A DNA stretch of 64,000 nucleotides, taken from positions 1-64,000 of the forward strand of contig NZ_FNHG01000015.1 in the NCBI RefSeq assembly GCF_900103475.1, read 5' to 3'. The first letter of the stretch is position 1. Each line of letters begins with the position of its first letter. A program made the position numbers and the translations under genes. Below are positions 20,251 to 30,960 of the stretch, piece after piece. A model generated the notes under the pieces. The model saw only the letters and a list, made by a program, of their open reading frames with translations, searched no databases and was not told the DNA's origin. This DNA comes from Maricaulis salignorans (GTDB lineage Bacteria; Pseudomonadota; Alphaproteobacteria; Caulobacterales; Maricaulaceae).

Positions 20251-23200
20251 CCCGGCTCCGGCTCCGCCGGGGTTTCAGCCTCCGGTTCGGGTTCTGGCGC
20301 GGGTTCCGGTTCGGGCTCTGCCTCGAAATCCGGTTCCGATTGTGACCCGGCCTCCGTCGCAGGCGCGAGTTCGCGCAATACCGCGTCAGGCAAAATGTCC
20401 GGAATGGCGTCGCTGCGCGCCTCCGCCCGGTCGCGGGCCGCCCGGTCAGCGGCGCTCCCCTCGAAGATCCGGCGCAGAAATCCGGGCGCCAGGGCCGAAA
20501 GCGGGTTGGCGAACACGGTCAGACTGTCGAACGGGCCTTCGACGGAATAGACAATGCCGATAATTCCCTCGCCCGGCCTCGAAACCAGCATGTCGCCGAT
20601 CAGGGGTAATTCGCCCAGGAAGGAATTGAGCACATAGGAGGGGGCAAGATTACCGTCGATCGCCGCGCTCTTATTGGCGAAGTCCACCGTCCCGCTCGCC
20701 GTAACGCCCAGCGCACTGCCCCGCGCCCGCGCCTCGCCAATCGTCAGCAAGCCATCCTCGAACATCACGCTGGCATCGATGGCATCAAATTCAATCCCCT
20801 CGCCATTGAGCAGGGCCGACAGGCCCTCAAAGGATCCTGCCGCCAGAATGCGCGCCAGGATCGGCACCTGCACGAGGGTCAGCTCACGAATTTCCACCCG
20901 CGCGGTGAGCGGTCCGTCCGTGCCCAGGGGCGGAGCCTCACCGAGTACTGAGACCCGGCCATCACGGGCATACCCCTCCCCGCCGAGCATCGCCGCAATC
21001 CGCCCGACGGATTGCGCTTCAAGACGCAACTCGCGCACGCCGCCATCCTCGGCCGCGCCGAAACTGGCCTGCAGCGGCCCGTCGCTCGCCGTTCCGGCCA
21101 GTGAAAACGCCCGGATTCCGGCCGCCTCGCTGCGCCAGATCAGGTTGAAATCATCGAGCTGGCTGCGATCCGACACCACCAGCCGCGCCACATCCAGCGC
21201 CGCATTGAGCGGCATCATCCCGCCTTCACCGCTGCCAAGGCCACGCAAATGCGGCATCAGATCGCGGATATCGAGATAGCGCCCGGCCATGCGGGCGGAA
21301 AAGGCATCACCCTCCCGGGCCGGTCCGGTCAGGCTGCCGCTGAGGTCCACCAGTTCCTCGACCAGCAATTGCTCGAAACTGGCCGTCTCCAGACGCCCCT
21401 GTGGCGAGAGCTGCGCCGTTGCGGCCACCGAGAGCCCGGCCGATTCCGCCAGAAAATCCCCGAACTGATAACCGCCATCCTCGCGCAGGTGCAGCGTGAA
21501 GCCGACATGGCCCGGCTCGCCGGCCTGCTTGGCCCAGACCCCGCCCGGCGCTTCCAGGCTGGCATCGAGCAAATCGGCGTCAATCCGCACATCATTGACG
21601 CCCATCCCGGAGCCCGTTGCTCGGGCCTGCAACCGGATATCGCCGCCCAGATAGCGCCGCGCCGGGATGCCGAGCCTATCGAAGGTCCGCGCACCAACCA
21701 TGGCCGTCATCTCGAACGCGGTCGCCGCTTCGTCAGGTCCGGCGCGGAAATTCTCGCTCCAGACGAACTGGACCGGTGTCTCCAGCACGATGCCATCACT
21801 GGTCGCCGTCAGCCCGTCGGAGTCGGCGTGCAGCTGCACCCGCCCGTCGGTAAAGGCCCAGTCGGTACCCGGCACAATACCGAATGCCTCCTCGACCTGG
21901 CCCTCGATATTGAACGGGATATCCTCCGGATCGACATCGTCGAGCATGGGGCGACGAAATTCGAATTCGACGACGGCCTGGCCATCGACAATGTCGGACG
22001 AAACGCCAAAATTGGAGGTCAGGAAAAGCGGCGGCTCATCGATCAGCGCCAGGATATCGGCTGCCCGCCCCCGGGCCACGCCGGCAAATCGCGCCCGGGC
22101 GCCCTTCGGGTTCAGGCGCGGGATATCGACGACACCGCGCGACAATTCGATATCGCCGATACGGCCACTCGTCATGTCGACCTCGAAGGCATTGCCCCGC
22201 AAGACCGCATGTCCCCGGCCATGATCGAGAACCGTCATCTCCGGGACATAGCGCACGACCGCATCCTCGAAATCGAAGCTCAGCGTCAGGCGGTCATCGG
22301 CGAGTGCACCCGCGGCGACGGATTCCGCATCGATATCGAGATCAAGGCGCGCATTGAAATAATGCCCGCCCAGAATGCTCTCGCGGATCCAGACCCGCGC
22401 CGTATCGGCCAGCAGGACCGGCCAGTAGGCCAGCACGGTTTCCGGCTGGACATCGCCTTCGATCGGACCGTTCAGGCGCAGATTGGGCAACCAGCGTCCA
22501 TCGGCCACCGCCGAGAGCGAGGTCTCGCCCGACAGTCGTGCCTGGATCGGCCCGAGATCGACATCGAGCTGGTCCAGCTGGATTTTCGCCTCGTTCAGAT
22601 CGACAGACCCGGCCAGTTCAAGCCCGGTCCAGACCGGCGGCCGTTCGAATATGCCGCCCAGGTCGATATGGCCCGGCCCGGCCGTCAATTCATAGCGCCA
22701 GCGCATCGGCAGCGCGCCGATATAGTCGGAAAGCTCGAACATGCGACCACTGAGCTCGGCGGTGAACACGTCGGATTCGAGCCGCGCTTCCGACAGGGTG
22801 AGCTCTGCCGCATCGGGATCGAAATCCATGCGGACGGTGGCGCTGTTGAAGGCGGTCGATTCGCCATCGCGCAGGACATGCCCTGCCCCGATATCCAGAT
22901 TGATCGATGCGCCGCGAATGCCCGATTCCCGCGTCGCATTGAGCAAGAGGTCAAGGCTGACGGGCGCATCCAGCACGCGCAGGACCGAGAGCGGACCGAT
23001 CCCGGGCGCCACCGCCGCCGGCGACAGCTCGGACACCCGGGCCTCCAGCAGCAGACTATTGAGCGCCGCGCCGGCCTGGATGCGCACCTCAAGCGGTGCA
23101 AAACCGGACGGCGTCGCCAGCTGGCCGGTCAGCTCGGCCCGGATCCGGCTATCATCCCGGTCGAGGACGACACTCGCCTGGTCAACCAGCCAGGCGATGC

Positions 23201-23795
23201 CCGTGATCGCATCGACGATCCGCACTGACGCATTCTCGATATCGACATGTCGCAGCTGGCCGAGCATGCCGCCCGGACGTGCCGGTTCCTGCAGCAGCTG
23301 AAAGAGCGAGGCACTGTCATCACCGCCGCGGGCCGGCCGCTGTGCCGTGGCCGAAACCCGCTCGACACTGCCCAGCCCGACCCCGACCGCGCCATCGGCG
23401 CGCCGGACCATGGAGATGGAGCCACCTGAGATACTGACCGTCACCGGCTCGAACCGCCCGATCAACAGGCTCTGGACCGCAAACCCGGCCTCCAGACGCG
23501 GCGCGCGGGCAATCACTTCGCCATGGCGTTCGGCAACGGTGACATCGCGCGCCAGAATCACCAGGGCCCGCGTCTCCGGGTCGAATCGCGCTTCCAGGGC
23601 CCCGAGCGCCACGAGTTCGCCCTCGAAGGCCTGGGCCAGCATGATTTGCGCATCCTCGCGCAAAAAATCCAGCTCGATCGGGCCGCTCGACAAACGCACC
23701 AGCAGGGCGCCAACCGCGAAGATTGCCAGAGCCAGCAGGACCGCGATGGCCTCGAGCGTATAAATGACGCACAGACGGATCGATCTTCGCAGCAT
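20247..23795 (-). CDS. AsmA-like/DUF3971 (YhdP type) large envelope protein
   Basis: This 1182-residue protein is anchored by one N-terminal membrane helix (about residues 10-34). The rest is a long beta-rich periplasmic body. It belongs to the AsmA/TamB/YhdP group, thought to bridge the envelope and move phospholipids to the outer membrane. The AsmA-like C-terminal module is visible from about residue 1000: [38 protein letters not shown] and [20 protein letters not shown] disordered Glu/Pro tail ends the protein. The ATG at 23795 gives a basic MLRRSIR start before the helix. Lipid transport is inferred from the family. Confidence 0.85.
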   Translation of the reverse strand: MLRRSIRLCVIYTLEAIAVLLALAIFAVGALLVRLSSGPIELDFLREDAQIMLAQAFEGELVALGALEARFDPETRALVILARDVTVAERHGEVIARAPRLEAGFAVQSLLIGRFEPVTVSISGGSISMVRRADGAVGVGLGSVERVSATAQRPARGGDDSASLFQLLQEPARPGGMLGQLRHVDIENASVRIVDAITGIAWLVDQASVVLDRDDSRIRAELTGQLATPSGFAPLEVRIQAGAALNSLLLEARVSELSPAAVAPGIGPLSVLRVLDAPVSLDLLLNATRESGIRGASINLDIGAGHVLRDGESTAFNSATVRMDFDPDAAELTLSEARLESDVFTAELSGRMFELSDYIGALPMRWRYELTAGPGHIDLGGIFERPPVWTGLELAGSVDLNEAKIQLDQLDVDLGPIQARLSGETSLSAVADGRWLPNLRLNGPIEGDVQPETVLAYWPVLLADTARVWIRESILGGHYFNARLDLDIDAESVAAGALADDRLTLSFDFEDAVVRYVPEMTVLDHGRGHAVLRGNAFEVDMTSGRIGDIELSRGVVDIPRLNPKGARARFAGVARGRAADILALIDEPPLFLTSNFGVSSDIVDGQAVVEFEFRRPMLDDVDPEDIPFNIEGQVEEAFGIVPGTDWAFTDGRVQLHADSDGLTATSDGIVLETPVQFVWSENFRAGPDEAATAFEMTAMVGARTFDRLGIPARRYLGGDIRLQARATGSGMGVNDVRIDADLLDASLEAPGGVWAKQAGEPGHVGFTLHLREDGGYQFGDFLAESAGLSVAATAQLSPQGRLETASFEQLLVEELVDLSGSLTGPAREGDAFSARMAGRYLDIRDLMPHLRGLGSGEGGMMPLNAALDVARLVVSDRSQLDDFNLIWRSEAAGIRAFSLAGTASDGPLQASFGAAEDGGVRELRLEAQSVGRIAAMLGGEGYARDGRVSVLGEAPPLGTDGPLTARVEIRELTLVQVPILARILAAGSFEGLSALLNGEGIEFDAIDASVMFEDGLLTIGEARARGSALGVTASGTVDFANKSAAIDGNLAPSYVLNSFLGELPLIGDMLVSRPGEGIIGIVYSVEGPFDSLTVFANPLSALAPGFLRRIFEGSAADRAARDRAEARSDAIPDILPDAVLRELAPATEAGSQSEPDFEAEPEPEPAPEPEPEAETPAEPEPG

Positions 23796-23897
23796 CAGCC
23801 AAGGCCTCGCGCAGCGTCACGACTGGACGCAGACAGCAGGAGGCGCACACTGGGGCGAATTTGACACGTCCGCCCGGGCGGCGACAGGAGGGGATAG

Positions 23898-24371
23898 ATG
23901 AGCGATCTCAAGACAGGCGACCTGGCTCCACATTTTCGGTTGGCCACCGATGGCGGCGGCGAAGTCGATCTGGGTGAACTACTCGGCAAAACGATTGTTC
24001 TCTATTTTTACCCGAAGGACGACACCCCCGGCTGCACAACGCAAGCCATCGAATTCTCCAAGGCGAGCGCCGCCTTCGCCGAAGCCGGTGCGATCATCAT
24101 CGGCGTATCCAAGGATAGCGTAAAAAGACACGACAAATTCAAGGCCAAGCATGAATTAACAGTCATCCTCGCTTCCGACGAGGCTGGCACAGTGATCGAG
24201 GCCTATGGGTCCTGGATCCTGAAGAAACTCTATGGCCGCGAATATATGGGCATTGATCGCTCGACCTTCCTGATCGGCCCCGATGGCCGGCTCGTGCAGA
24301 TCTGGTACAAGGTGAAGGTCAAGGGTCATGTCGAAACCGTCCTGGCGGCTGTGCAGGCGATCGCCCGATGA
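23898..24371 (+). CDS. bcp: Thioredoxin-dependent peroxiredoxin, Bcp/PrxQ family
   Basis: This 157-residue peroxidase reduces hydroperoxides. The peroxidatic cysteine is C46 in PKDDTPGCTTQAIEF. The second cysteine found five residues later in E. coli Bcp is replaced by isoleucine, and no other cysteine is seen, so it should act by a 1-Cys mechanism. AGGAGGGG gives a strong ribosome binding site. Its stop overlaps the next start (ATGA). Confidence 0.93.
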   Translation: MSDLKTGDLAPHFRLATDGGGEVDLGELLGKTIVLYFYPKDDTPGCTTQAIEFSKASAAFAEAGAIIIGVSKDSVKRHDKFKAKHELTVILASDEAGTVIEAYGSWILKKLYGREYMGIDRSTFLIGPDGRLVQIWYKVKVKGHVETVLAAVQAIAR

Positions 24372-25213
24372 GCCTGGCGGCTGGCGACCTGCGCGAGATG
24401 GCAGTTGGTGTCCTGCAGACCGCCGAGCCGCGCGCCAAGGCCGCCGCGGCACGCGCGGTGTGTCAGGCCCTGGAGGCAAATGATCTGGCCTGGCCCTCGC
24501 CATGGCCCGCAGCCGTGCCGGATGACACGCCGGCGCGGCCGGACCGGCCAGAGCTGGTGGCTCCGGGCAAGACACCCCGCCGGCGCCTCGGTTCGGTTGA
24601 GGGCCGCATCGCCCTGCTGCATGCCGTCGCCCACATCGAATTCAACGCCATCGACCTGGCCTTCGACATGGCCGTGCGTTTTGGCGGCGACGCGGCGATA
24701 GCGCCGCAGGCCCGGCTCGACTTCCTCACCGACTGGATCCGGATCGGCGATGACGAGGCGCGCCATTTCGGTCTCATCGCTGACCGGCTGGAAACCCTGG
24801 GCGCCGCCTATGGCGACCTGCCTGCCCATGACGGACTGTGGGACGCGGCGCGGGCGACCGGGAAAGATGTCGCGGCCCGGCTGGCGATCGCCCCGCTGGT
24901 ACTTGAGGCGCGCGGTCTGGACGTCACACCCGGCATGATCGACCGGCTTGTTTCTGCCGGAGACACAATCAGTGCCGATATTCTGAAAATAATCTACGCC
25001 GATGAAGTGGGCCATGTCGCCGCAGGCATGCGCTGGTTCAAACATGTCTGCGCGGTCGCCGGAATCGAGCCCGAAGCCCGCTATCACAGCCTTGTACAGC
25101 AGTATTATCGGGGTGGCTTGAAACCACCATTCAACACCGATGCCCGGGACCGCGCGCGCTTTCCCGAAGAATATTACCTGCCATTGGCAGCAACCGGCGC
25201 ACCACTTGCATAA
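24368..25213 (+). CDS. DUF455 ferritin-like protein
   Basis: This 281-residue protein of the DUF455 family has a ferritin-like four-helix core. Possible di-metal ligands are E and H in HAVAHIEFNAIDLA, DDEARHF, the glutamate of LEARGLD and DEVGHVAAG, spaced as in di-iron carboxylate proteins. It is translationally coupled to bcp by a four-base overlap. That pairing suggests a link to peroxide or iron handling, but no reaction is known for the family to my knowledge. It ends in FPEEYYLPLA. Confidence 0.85.
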   Translation: MSLAAGDLREMAVGVLQTAEPRAKAAAARAVCQALEANDLAWPSPWPAAVPDDTPARPDRPELVAPGKTPRRRLGSVEGRIALLHAVAHIEFNAIDLAFDMAVRFGGDAAIAPQARLDFLTDWIRIGDDEARHFGLIADRLETLGAAYGDLPAHDGLWDAARATGKDVAARLAIAPLVLEARGLDVTPGMIDRLVSAGDTISADILKIIYADEVGHVAAGMRWFKHVCAVAGIEPEARYHSLVQQYYRGGLKPPFNTDARDRARFPEEYYLPLAATGAPLA

Positions 25214-25296
25214 ACAAGAGTTGAAAACTGACGATCTTTTGTGTCACATGCCCGACTTGGGCACCGGGGCAAGCGGAAGTCTGGGCAAAGTAACGC

Positions 25297-26529
25297 ATGT
25301 TCTCACGACTCAAACTCGCTGTGTGGGGCACAGCACAACGTTGGTTCCCGGACCGGCAAATCTACCATCGTAGCGATGGTCAGGTTCGCTATTTCGCGAT
25401 CTCGACGGCGGTTCAGATCAGCGCGCTTCTCAGCGCCGCGGTTCTGGCGTGCTGGCTCTGTTACTCGACTGTCTCTGTCGCGTTTCACGGTCAGGCCCTT
25501 GCGGCCAAAGACTCGGCGATCGAACGCGAACGTATCAATCTCAATCGCATGGTCGCCGAAGCACAGGCCAGTGAAGCCACAGCCTATTCCTTCATGGAAT
25601 CGCGCATGGAAGAGTTTGATCGCGCTGCCTATGAATTCCAGATGCGCCACGAAACGCTCAGTCAGCTCGTGGAATTCGCCGAACAATTGAGCGGCAATGA
25701 TATGGCGCCCTCGCCGGCCCTCGCCGATGATCGCGTCCTGATGGCCGCCACGCCGGCCGACCCGACGCCGCGAATGGCCCGCGACCCACTGATCAATATC
25801 GCAGCCATGTCGGATTCTCCGGAAGACCAGATTTCGTATCTGATGGGCGAACAGGACAATGTCCTCGCCCAGGCCGAGGACGCTACCGAAGCGCGGCTGG
25901 AAAACCTGCGTGCCGTGTTGCGCCTGACCGGACTGGACATTGATCATGTCGTGGCCAGCGGGCAAAATGGCGAGGAACAGGGCGGCCCCTATATCCCGAT
26001 CAATGACACACAACTGTTTTCTGACGGTTGGGACCTGGAAGCCGATTTCTCCTCCCGCATCACGCGCGTCGCCGCGCGCATGCTTGAGGTCGAGGAATTG
26101 GAACGCTTCATCGAGACCGGCCCACTGGGCGTTCCCGTCGACGCCGCCTACCGCCGGACCAGCCCGTTCGGTGTCCGGCTTGACCCCTTCAATCGCCGTG
26201 CGACTCAACACCGCGGCATTGATTTTGCAGCCTATCGGCGTGCACCCATTGTCGCGACCGGACCCGGGCGCGTCATTTACGCCGGCTGGCGCAGCGGCTA
26301 TGGTCGTTGTGTTGAAATCGACCATGGCTACGGGTTCGTGACGCGTTATGGTCACATGAATGAAATCGCAGTGAGGCGTGGCGACACAGTCGAACGTGGA
26401 CAACAGGTCGGGGGCATGGGTTCCACAGGACGCAGTACGGCCACGCACTTGCATTATGAAATCTGGTATGAAGGATCTGCGATAGATCCCGAACGCCTAT
26501 TGAGGGCCGGACAATATGTTCAAGGGTAA
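25297..26529 (+). CDS. M23 family zinc metallopeptidase (LytM), membrane anchored
   Basis: This 410-residue putative peptidoglycan endopeptidase has a cytoplasmic N-terminus of about 32 residues and one membrane helix (about 35-55). A periplasmic helical and coiled-coil stalk follows (about 65-130, then 180-220). The C-terminal LytM domain has H305-R-G-I-D309 and HLHYE with H384 and H386, so the zinc site is complete and the enzyme should be active. The gene overlaps the bactofilin gene by 14 bases. M23-bactofilin pairs are known to shape cells by localised wall cutting. Confidence 0.9.
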   Translation: MFSRLKLAVWGTAQRWFPDRQIYHRSDGQVRYFAISTAVQISALLSAAVLACWLCYSTVSVAFHGQALAAKDSAIERERINLNRMVAEAQASEATAYSFMESRMEEFDRAAYEFQMRHETLSQLVEFAEQLSGNDMAPSPALADDRVLMAATPADPTPRMARDPLINIAAMSDSPEDQISYLMGEQDNVLAQAEDATEARLENLRAVLRLTGLDIDHVVASGQNGEEQGGPYIPINDTQLFSDGWDLEADFSSRITRVAARMLEVEELERFIETGPLGVPVDAAYRRTSPFGVRLDPFNRRATQHRGIDFAAYRRAPIVATGPGRVIYAGWRSGYGRCVEIDHGYGFVTRYGHMNEIAVRRGDTVERGQQVGGMGSTGRSTATHLHYEIWYEGSAIDPERLLRAGQYVQG

Positions 26530-27043
26530 CAAAGACGTCTCACCATCCGATTCGATGTCACAGTCGAGCATGCCGACCAAGAGGACTGCCATGAAATCCA
26601 GAGCCCCATCCATCCTCTCGGGTGATCTTGTACTGACCGGATCGATTGTGTCCGAAGGCGAAGTTCAACTCGATGGTTCCGTTGACGGCGATATCCGCGC
26701 CGGATCGCTGATCATCGGCGAAGACGCGGTCGTCACCGGCGAAGTTTACGCCGAGACCGTCGTCATCCGCGGGAAAGTCTCTGGCAGCGTCCGCGCTCGC
26801 CAGGTCCAGCTGGCCGCAACAGCGCGCATTGAAGGCGACATCGTGCATGCCGCCCTGTCTGTCGAAAGCGGTGCTTTCTTCGACGGCCATTGCCGCCACT
26901 CAACCGATCCACTCGCAGAAAAGAGCGGGCCATCGGCGACCACCAGCGCGCCAAAGATGGACAGCCGTCCACCTGCACCGCCAGCCAACAAGCCGGCCGC
27001 TGTGGACCAGCCACCGCTGGCCGCGAACAAGTCCAGCCTCTGA
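26516..27043 (+). CDS. Bactofilin family cytoskeletal protein
   Basis: This 175-residue protein has a central beta-helical bactofilin (DUF583) domain, about residues 34-125. Repeats of the type GSVDGDIRAGSLIIGEDAVVTG and GKVSGSVRARQVQLAATARI run through it. The ends are disordered, with a Pro/Ala tail. Bactofilins polymerise without nucleotide and recruit wall enzymes. Here the partner is almost certainly the overlapping M23 peptidase. The start codon lies inside the last codons of that gene. Confidence 0.92.
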   Translation: MFKGNKDVSPSDSMSQSSMPTKRTAMKSRAPSILSGDLVLTGSIVSEGEVQLDGSVDGDIRAGSLIIGEDAVVTGEVYAETVVIRGKVSGSVRARQVQLAATARIEGDIVHAALSVESGAFFDGHCRHSTDPLAEKSGPSATTSAPKMDSRPPAPPANKPAAVDQPPLAANKSSL

Positions 27044-27067
27044 TCGACAGACGCAGGTCAAAATGAG

Positions 27068-27102
27068 AAAAGCCGGCGTGCCCATCGGGACGCCGGCTTT
27101 TT
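27068..27102. terminator. Terminator after bactofilin gene, probably bidirectional
   Basis: AAAAGCCGGCGT pairs with ACGCCGGCTTTT, with inner CCC/GGG around ATC. Flanking A and T runs suit both directions. It separates the convergent bactofilin and prfB genes. Confidence 0.85.
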
Positions 27103-27146
27103 CATGTCTGGAGCTCAGCGCTCAGTCGCTCACGGCCTGTGCGAAA

Positions 27147-28275
27147 TCAGGACTCAGCGTCCTCACCACCCACACGCGCAGCCAGGGCCGCAGCCATGAA
27201 GGCATCAAGGTCACCATCGAGCACACCGCCTGTGTCCGAGGTTTCAACGGCAGTCCGCAAATCCTTGACCATCTGATAGGGCTGCAGCACGTAAGAGCGG
27301 ATCTGATGCCCCCAGCCAATCTCGCTCTTGCTGTCGGCCAGCGCCTGGGCAGCGGCCTCACGGCGTTGAAGCTCGATCTCGTAGACCCGGGCACGCAGCA
27401 TGTCCCAGGCCCGTGACCTGTTCTTGTGCTGGGAGCGGTCATTCTGGCACTGAACCACAACCGCTTTCTCTTCACCGGGCATGTCATAGGTCAGGCGCAC
27501 GGCCGAATCCGTCTTGTTGATGTGCTGACCACCGGCGCCGGACGCGCGATAGGTGTCGGTCCGCACCTTGGATTCGTCGATATCGACCTCGATCGCATCA
27601 TCAATCTGCGGATAGACGCCGACCGAGGAGAAGCTGGTGTGGCGGCGGGCGCTGGAATCGAACGGAGAGATCCGAACCAGACGGTGCACACCGGCCTCCG
27701 TCTTCAGCCAGCCATAGGCATTCTCGCCCTTCACCAGCATGGTCGTTGACTTCAGGCCCGCCTCTTCGCCGGCCTGTTCTTCCATGATCTCGACCTTGTA
27801 GTCGTGCGCATTGGCCCAGCGCGCATACATGCGCGCCAGCATCGCGGCCCAGTCCTGGCTTTCCGTGCCGCCGGCACCGGAATGGATTTCAACGAAAGCG
27901 TCATTGCCATCGGCCTCACCGGAGAGCAGCGTCTCCAGCTGGGCGCGGCGCATGCGTTCGGCGAGCCTGTTGAGGCCGTCGACAGCCTCCTCGACCATCT
28001 CGGCATCCTCTTCCATCTCGGCCAGCTCGATCATTTCGACGCTGTCGGAGAGCTCCTGCTCGGCCTCGTTCACCGTGCTGATCGCACCCTCAAGGCGGGT
28101 GCGTTCACGCATCAATTCCTGCGCCTTGGCTGGATTGTTCCAGAAGTCGGGATGCTCGGATCGAGCGTTGAGTTCGTCTAGTCTTTTCTGGGCTGTATCC
28201 CAGTCAAAGACGCCTCCTCAGCAGGCCTACGGCCTGCTGGATTTCGTCGGACAGGTTCTGGATATCTGCGCGCAT
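27147..28275 (-). CDS. prfB: Peptide chain release factor 2 with programmed +1 frameshift
   Basis: RF2 ends translation at UGA and UAA codons. Reading starts at ATG 28275 (AGGAAGG upstream), gives 23 codons ending CTT, then meets a TGA at 28204-28206. A +1 shift turns CTT TGA C into CTT GAC and continues to 27147, for 375 residues in all. The internal AGGAGG just before the shift site (28213-28218) is the usual stimulator. RF2 landmarks are the SPF recognition tripeptide in RISPFDSS and the catalytic GGQ in [11 protein letters not shown]. This is the classic autoregulatory layout, not a broken gene. Confidence 0.95.
28203..28218 (-). promoter_or_regulatory. RF2 programmed frameshift signal
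   Basis: On the minus strand the segment reads AGGAGGCGTCTTTGAC: an internal Shine-Dalgarno, a short spacer, the slippery CTT and an in-frame TGA followed by C. When RF2 is scarce the ribosome pauses at TGA and slips forward by one base, making full-length RF2. The match to the E. coli prfB signal is very close. Confidence 0.95.
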
Positions 28276-28374
28276 CGGGCAAAGGCCTTCCTGGATCAAG
28301 CGGATCAGTCTTGGAGATAAAGGGCGAGGACCGGTCCGACAAGACGGGCTGTGCAGACCGGGCCCTGCGAACCG

Positions 28375-30867
28375 CTAGTAGAGGCCGCCCAGATCATCTT
28401 CCTCGTCATCCTCGCCGGTTCCGTCTTCCGGTTCAGCGGCCAGCTGCGACAACGGGTCCTCGCTGACCGAATTGCGCGCAAAGCTCAATCCGCTCTCATC
28501 CTCGCGCGACTGCCGGGACGGCTCTGTCCCGGGCCGGAAGGCTTCCAGGATCACGCCCGACTGCCCAAGAATACCCGGCTCGCCTGTCGTGCGATCAATT
28601 GGCACCAGACGCACGCCTGGTGGCACCCGGAAGGGCGCAACCGGGTAGTTTTCAAGCGCCTCGGCAAGAAAATCGCGCACGATCGGTGCCGCGACGCGGC
28701 CACCGGCCTCACCCGAGCCCAGCTGGTAGGGCGTGTCAAAACCGATATAGGCGCCGACAACGATGTCGGGACCGAAGCCGACAAACCAGGCGTCGCGGAA
28801 ATCATTCGTGGTGCCGGTCTTGCCGCCGAGCGGCCGGCCAAGCGAACGCAGGGCGGTACCCGTACCGCGCTGGACGGCGCCTTCGAGCATGTGCACGACC
28901 TGATAGGCAGTGACAGGACTGACGACCTCGACACCGGTTTCCGGGAAGACCGGTTCGGCCAGACCCGCTTGCCAGTCAGGCGTATCGCAGGTTTCGCAAT
29001 CGAGCTGTTCATGGGCGTAAATCGTCGCGCCAAAACGATCCTGCACCCGATCCAGCAGGGTGGGTTCGACGCGGCGGCCGCCATTGACCAGGGTCGAATA
29101 GGCCGAGACCAGGCGATAGAGCGTGGTTTCACCGGAACCCAACGCCATCGCCAGAACCGGCTCAAGCTCGTCATAAATGCCGAAACGCACACCGTAATCG
29201 ACGATCGGATCCATACCCATTTCCTGGGCAAGCCGGACCGTCATGACATTACGGGACAATTCGAGGCCGAGTCGCAGGGTCGACATGCCGTAATATCGTT
29301 CCGAATAGTTCTGCGGCATGTAGAAACGCTCTTCCGGACCGCCCGAGGCGACGAAGGGCGCATCGAGGATCAGGCTGGCGGGCGTGTAACCACTGTCCAG
29401 CGCGGCCGCATAGACGAAGGGTTTGAAGGATGAGCCTGGCTGCCGGCGTGCCTGTGTGGCGCGATTGAACTGGCTCATCTGGAAGCTGTAGCCGCCGACC
29501 ATCGCCAGGACGCGGCCGGTATGCGGGTCCATGGCGAGAATCCCGCCATTGATCGCGGGAACCTGGCGCAAGCCGTAATCGCCGTCCGTCTCGGGCAAGG
29601 CCTCGACAATGATCACATCGCCGGCGCTGAGCACGGCACTGGCGCGGCTGATCGACGGTCCGACCTCGCCATCGCCTAAGGACTCGCGCGCCCAACTCAG
29701 TTCGGACAGGGGAATACGCCCCTCCTCGCCATTGAGAAGACCGATCCGGGCCTCACGATCACCGCTCTCCAATACGAGCGCCGGGATCCAGCCCTCATCC
29801 ATGTCGCGCGGGATATCGACCGCAGCGAGGCGCTCGACCCAATCATCGCCAAGCTCGATCTGGGCCAGGGCACCATGGTAGCCATGGCGCCGGTCATAGA
29901 CTTCCAACCCGTTACGCAACGCCCGGCGGGCCGCCAGCTGCAGCGTGGTATCCAGCGTGGTCCGGATGGACAGGCCGCCATTATAGAGCTCGTCATCGCC
30001 ATACATGGAGAAGACTTCGCGCCGGACATTTTCCACGAAATACTCGGCGGCGGTATAGGTCGCGCCCGACAGGCGATCGACGGTCGTCATCGGCCGCGCG
30101 GCGGCTTCGCTGGCCTCTTCCTCGGAAATATAGCCATTGGCCGCCATGCGCGAGAGCACCCAATTGCGCCGATTGACGGCGGCTTCGGGGTGGCGTTCAG
30201 GATGGAAAAGCGCCGGTCCGTTGACCACGGCAGCGAGGTAGGCAGTTTCCTCGATCGATAATTCGTCGATCGATTTGCCGAAATAATTCAAGGCGGCGGC
30301 GGCGATCCCGTAGGAGCGGCGGCCAAAATAGATCTCATTGAGATAGAGTTCGAGGATCTGGTCCTTGGTAAACGCGCGCTCGATCCGGCGCGTCAGCACC
30401 ATTTCCTGCACCTTGCGCTCAAGGCGCTGCTCGCTGGAGAGGAGGAAATTCTTCGCGACCTGCTGTGTAATCGTCGAGGCGCCTTCGAGGTTTTCACCGC
30501 GCATGACATGGCCGACATTGGCCATCATCGCGCGCAAAATACCGCGGAAGTCGAGCCCGCCATGGTCGTAAAAACTCTTGTCCTCGGCGGAGATGAAGGC
30601 ATGGACGACATTTTGCGGGATATTGTCGATCGGCACGAAAACCCGATGCTCGCGGGCATATTCGGCGATCAGCAGGCCATCGCCGGCATGGACCCGGCTC
30701 ATGATCGCCGGCTCATACTCGGCCAATTGCTGGTAGTCCGGCAGGTCATCGGTCACCCGGACGACATAGATCGCCACGGCAATGAAGCCGACAACGGCCA
30801 GCACGACCGCTGCAATCCCGCCCCACAAGGCGGCACGCATGACATTACGCAAAGTGAAAATTCTCAT
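28375..30867 (-). CDS. mrcA: Penicillin-binding protein 1A, bifunctional glycosyltransferase/transpeptidase
   Basis: This 830-residue class A PBP builds and cross-links peptidoglycan. The start at 30867 follows GAGGGC and removes a poorly supported 15-residue extension. One membrane helix (about 12-34) precedes the GT51 domain, with SAEDKSFYDHGGLD (catalytic Glu) and GASTITQQVAKNFLLS. An OB-like insertion follows. The transpeptidase then has the serine motif GSSFKPF, SRN in LSRNVMT and KTG in GGKTGTTNDF. It lies between prfB and amiC on the same strand. Confidence 0.94.
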   Translation of the reverse strand: MRIFTLRNVMRAALWGGIAAVVLAVVGFIAVAIYVVRVTDDLPDYQQLAEYEPAIMSRVHAGDGLLIAEYAREHRVFVPIDNIPQNVVHAFISAEDKSFYDHGGLDFRGILRAMMANVGHVMRGENLEGASTITQQVAKNFLLSSEQRLERKVQEMVLTRRIERAFTKDQILELYLNEIYFGRRSYGIAAAALNYFGKSIDELSIEETAYLAAVVNGPALFHPERHPEAAVNRRNWVLSRMAANGYISEEEASEAAARPMTTVDRLSGATYTAAEYFVENVRREVFSMYGDDELYNGGLSIRTTLDTTLQLAARRALRNGLEVYDRRHGYHGALAQIELGDDWVERLAAVDIPRDMDEGWIPALVLESGDREARIGLLNGEEGRIPLSELSWARESLGDGEVGPSISRASAVLSAGDVIIVEALPETDGDYGLRQVPAINGGILAMDPHTGRVLAMVGGYSFQMSQFNRATQARRQPGSSFKPFVYAAALDSGYTPASLILDAPFVASGGPEERFYMPQNYSERYYGMSTLRLGLELSRNVMTVRLAQEMGMDPIVDYGVRFGIYDELEPVLAMALGSGETTLYRLVSAYSTLVNGGRRVEPTLLDRVQDRFGATIYAHEQLDCETCDTPDWQAGLAEPVFPETGVEVVSPVTAYQVVHMLEGAVQRGTGTALRSLGRPLGGKTGTTNDFRDAWFVGFGPDIVVGAYIGFDTPYQLGSGEAGGRVAAPIVRDFLAEALENYPVAPFRVPPGVRLVPIDRTTGEPGILGQSGVILEAFRPGTEPSRQSREDESGLSFARNSVSEDPLSQLAAEPEDGTGEDDEEDDLGGLY

Positions 30868-30960
30868 GACGCCCTCTGGACCCCCGCCCCAACAGTCCGA
30901 ATGCAAAACCACGACACCGCGGCGGCATTATGGCCACCCAGCGTCCAGGCACAAACCGAT

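Noticed and set aside
21249-23228. Plus-strand frame of about 660 codons opposite the DUF3971 gene
   Set aside because: Antisense shadow; composition follows the opposite codon pattern.
27147-28275. prfB as a frameshifted pseudogene
   Set aside because: The in-frame TGA lies in the canonical RF2 slip site with an internal Shine-Dalgarno, so it is programmed.
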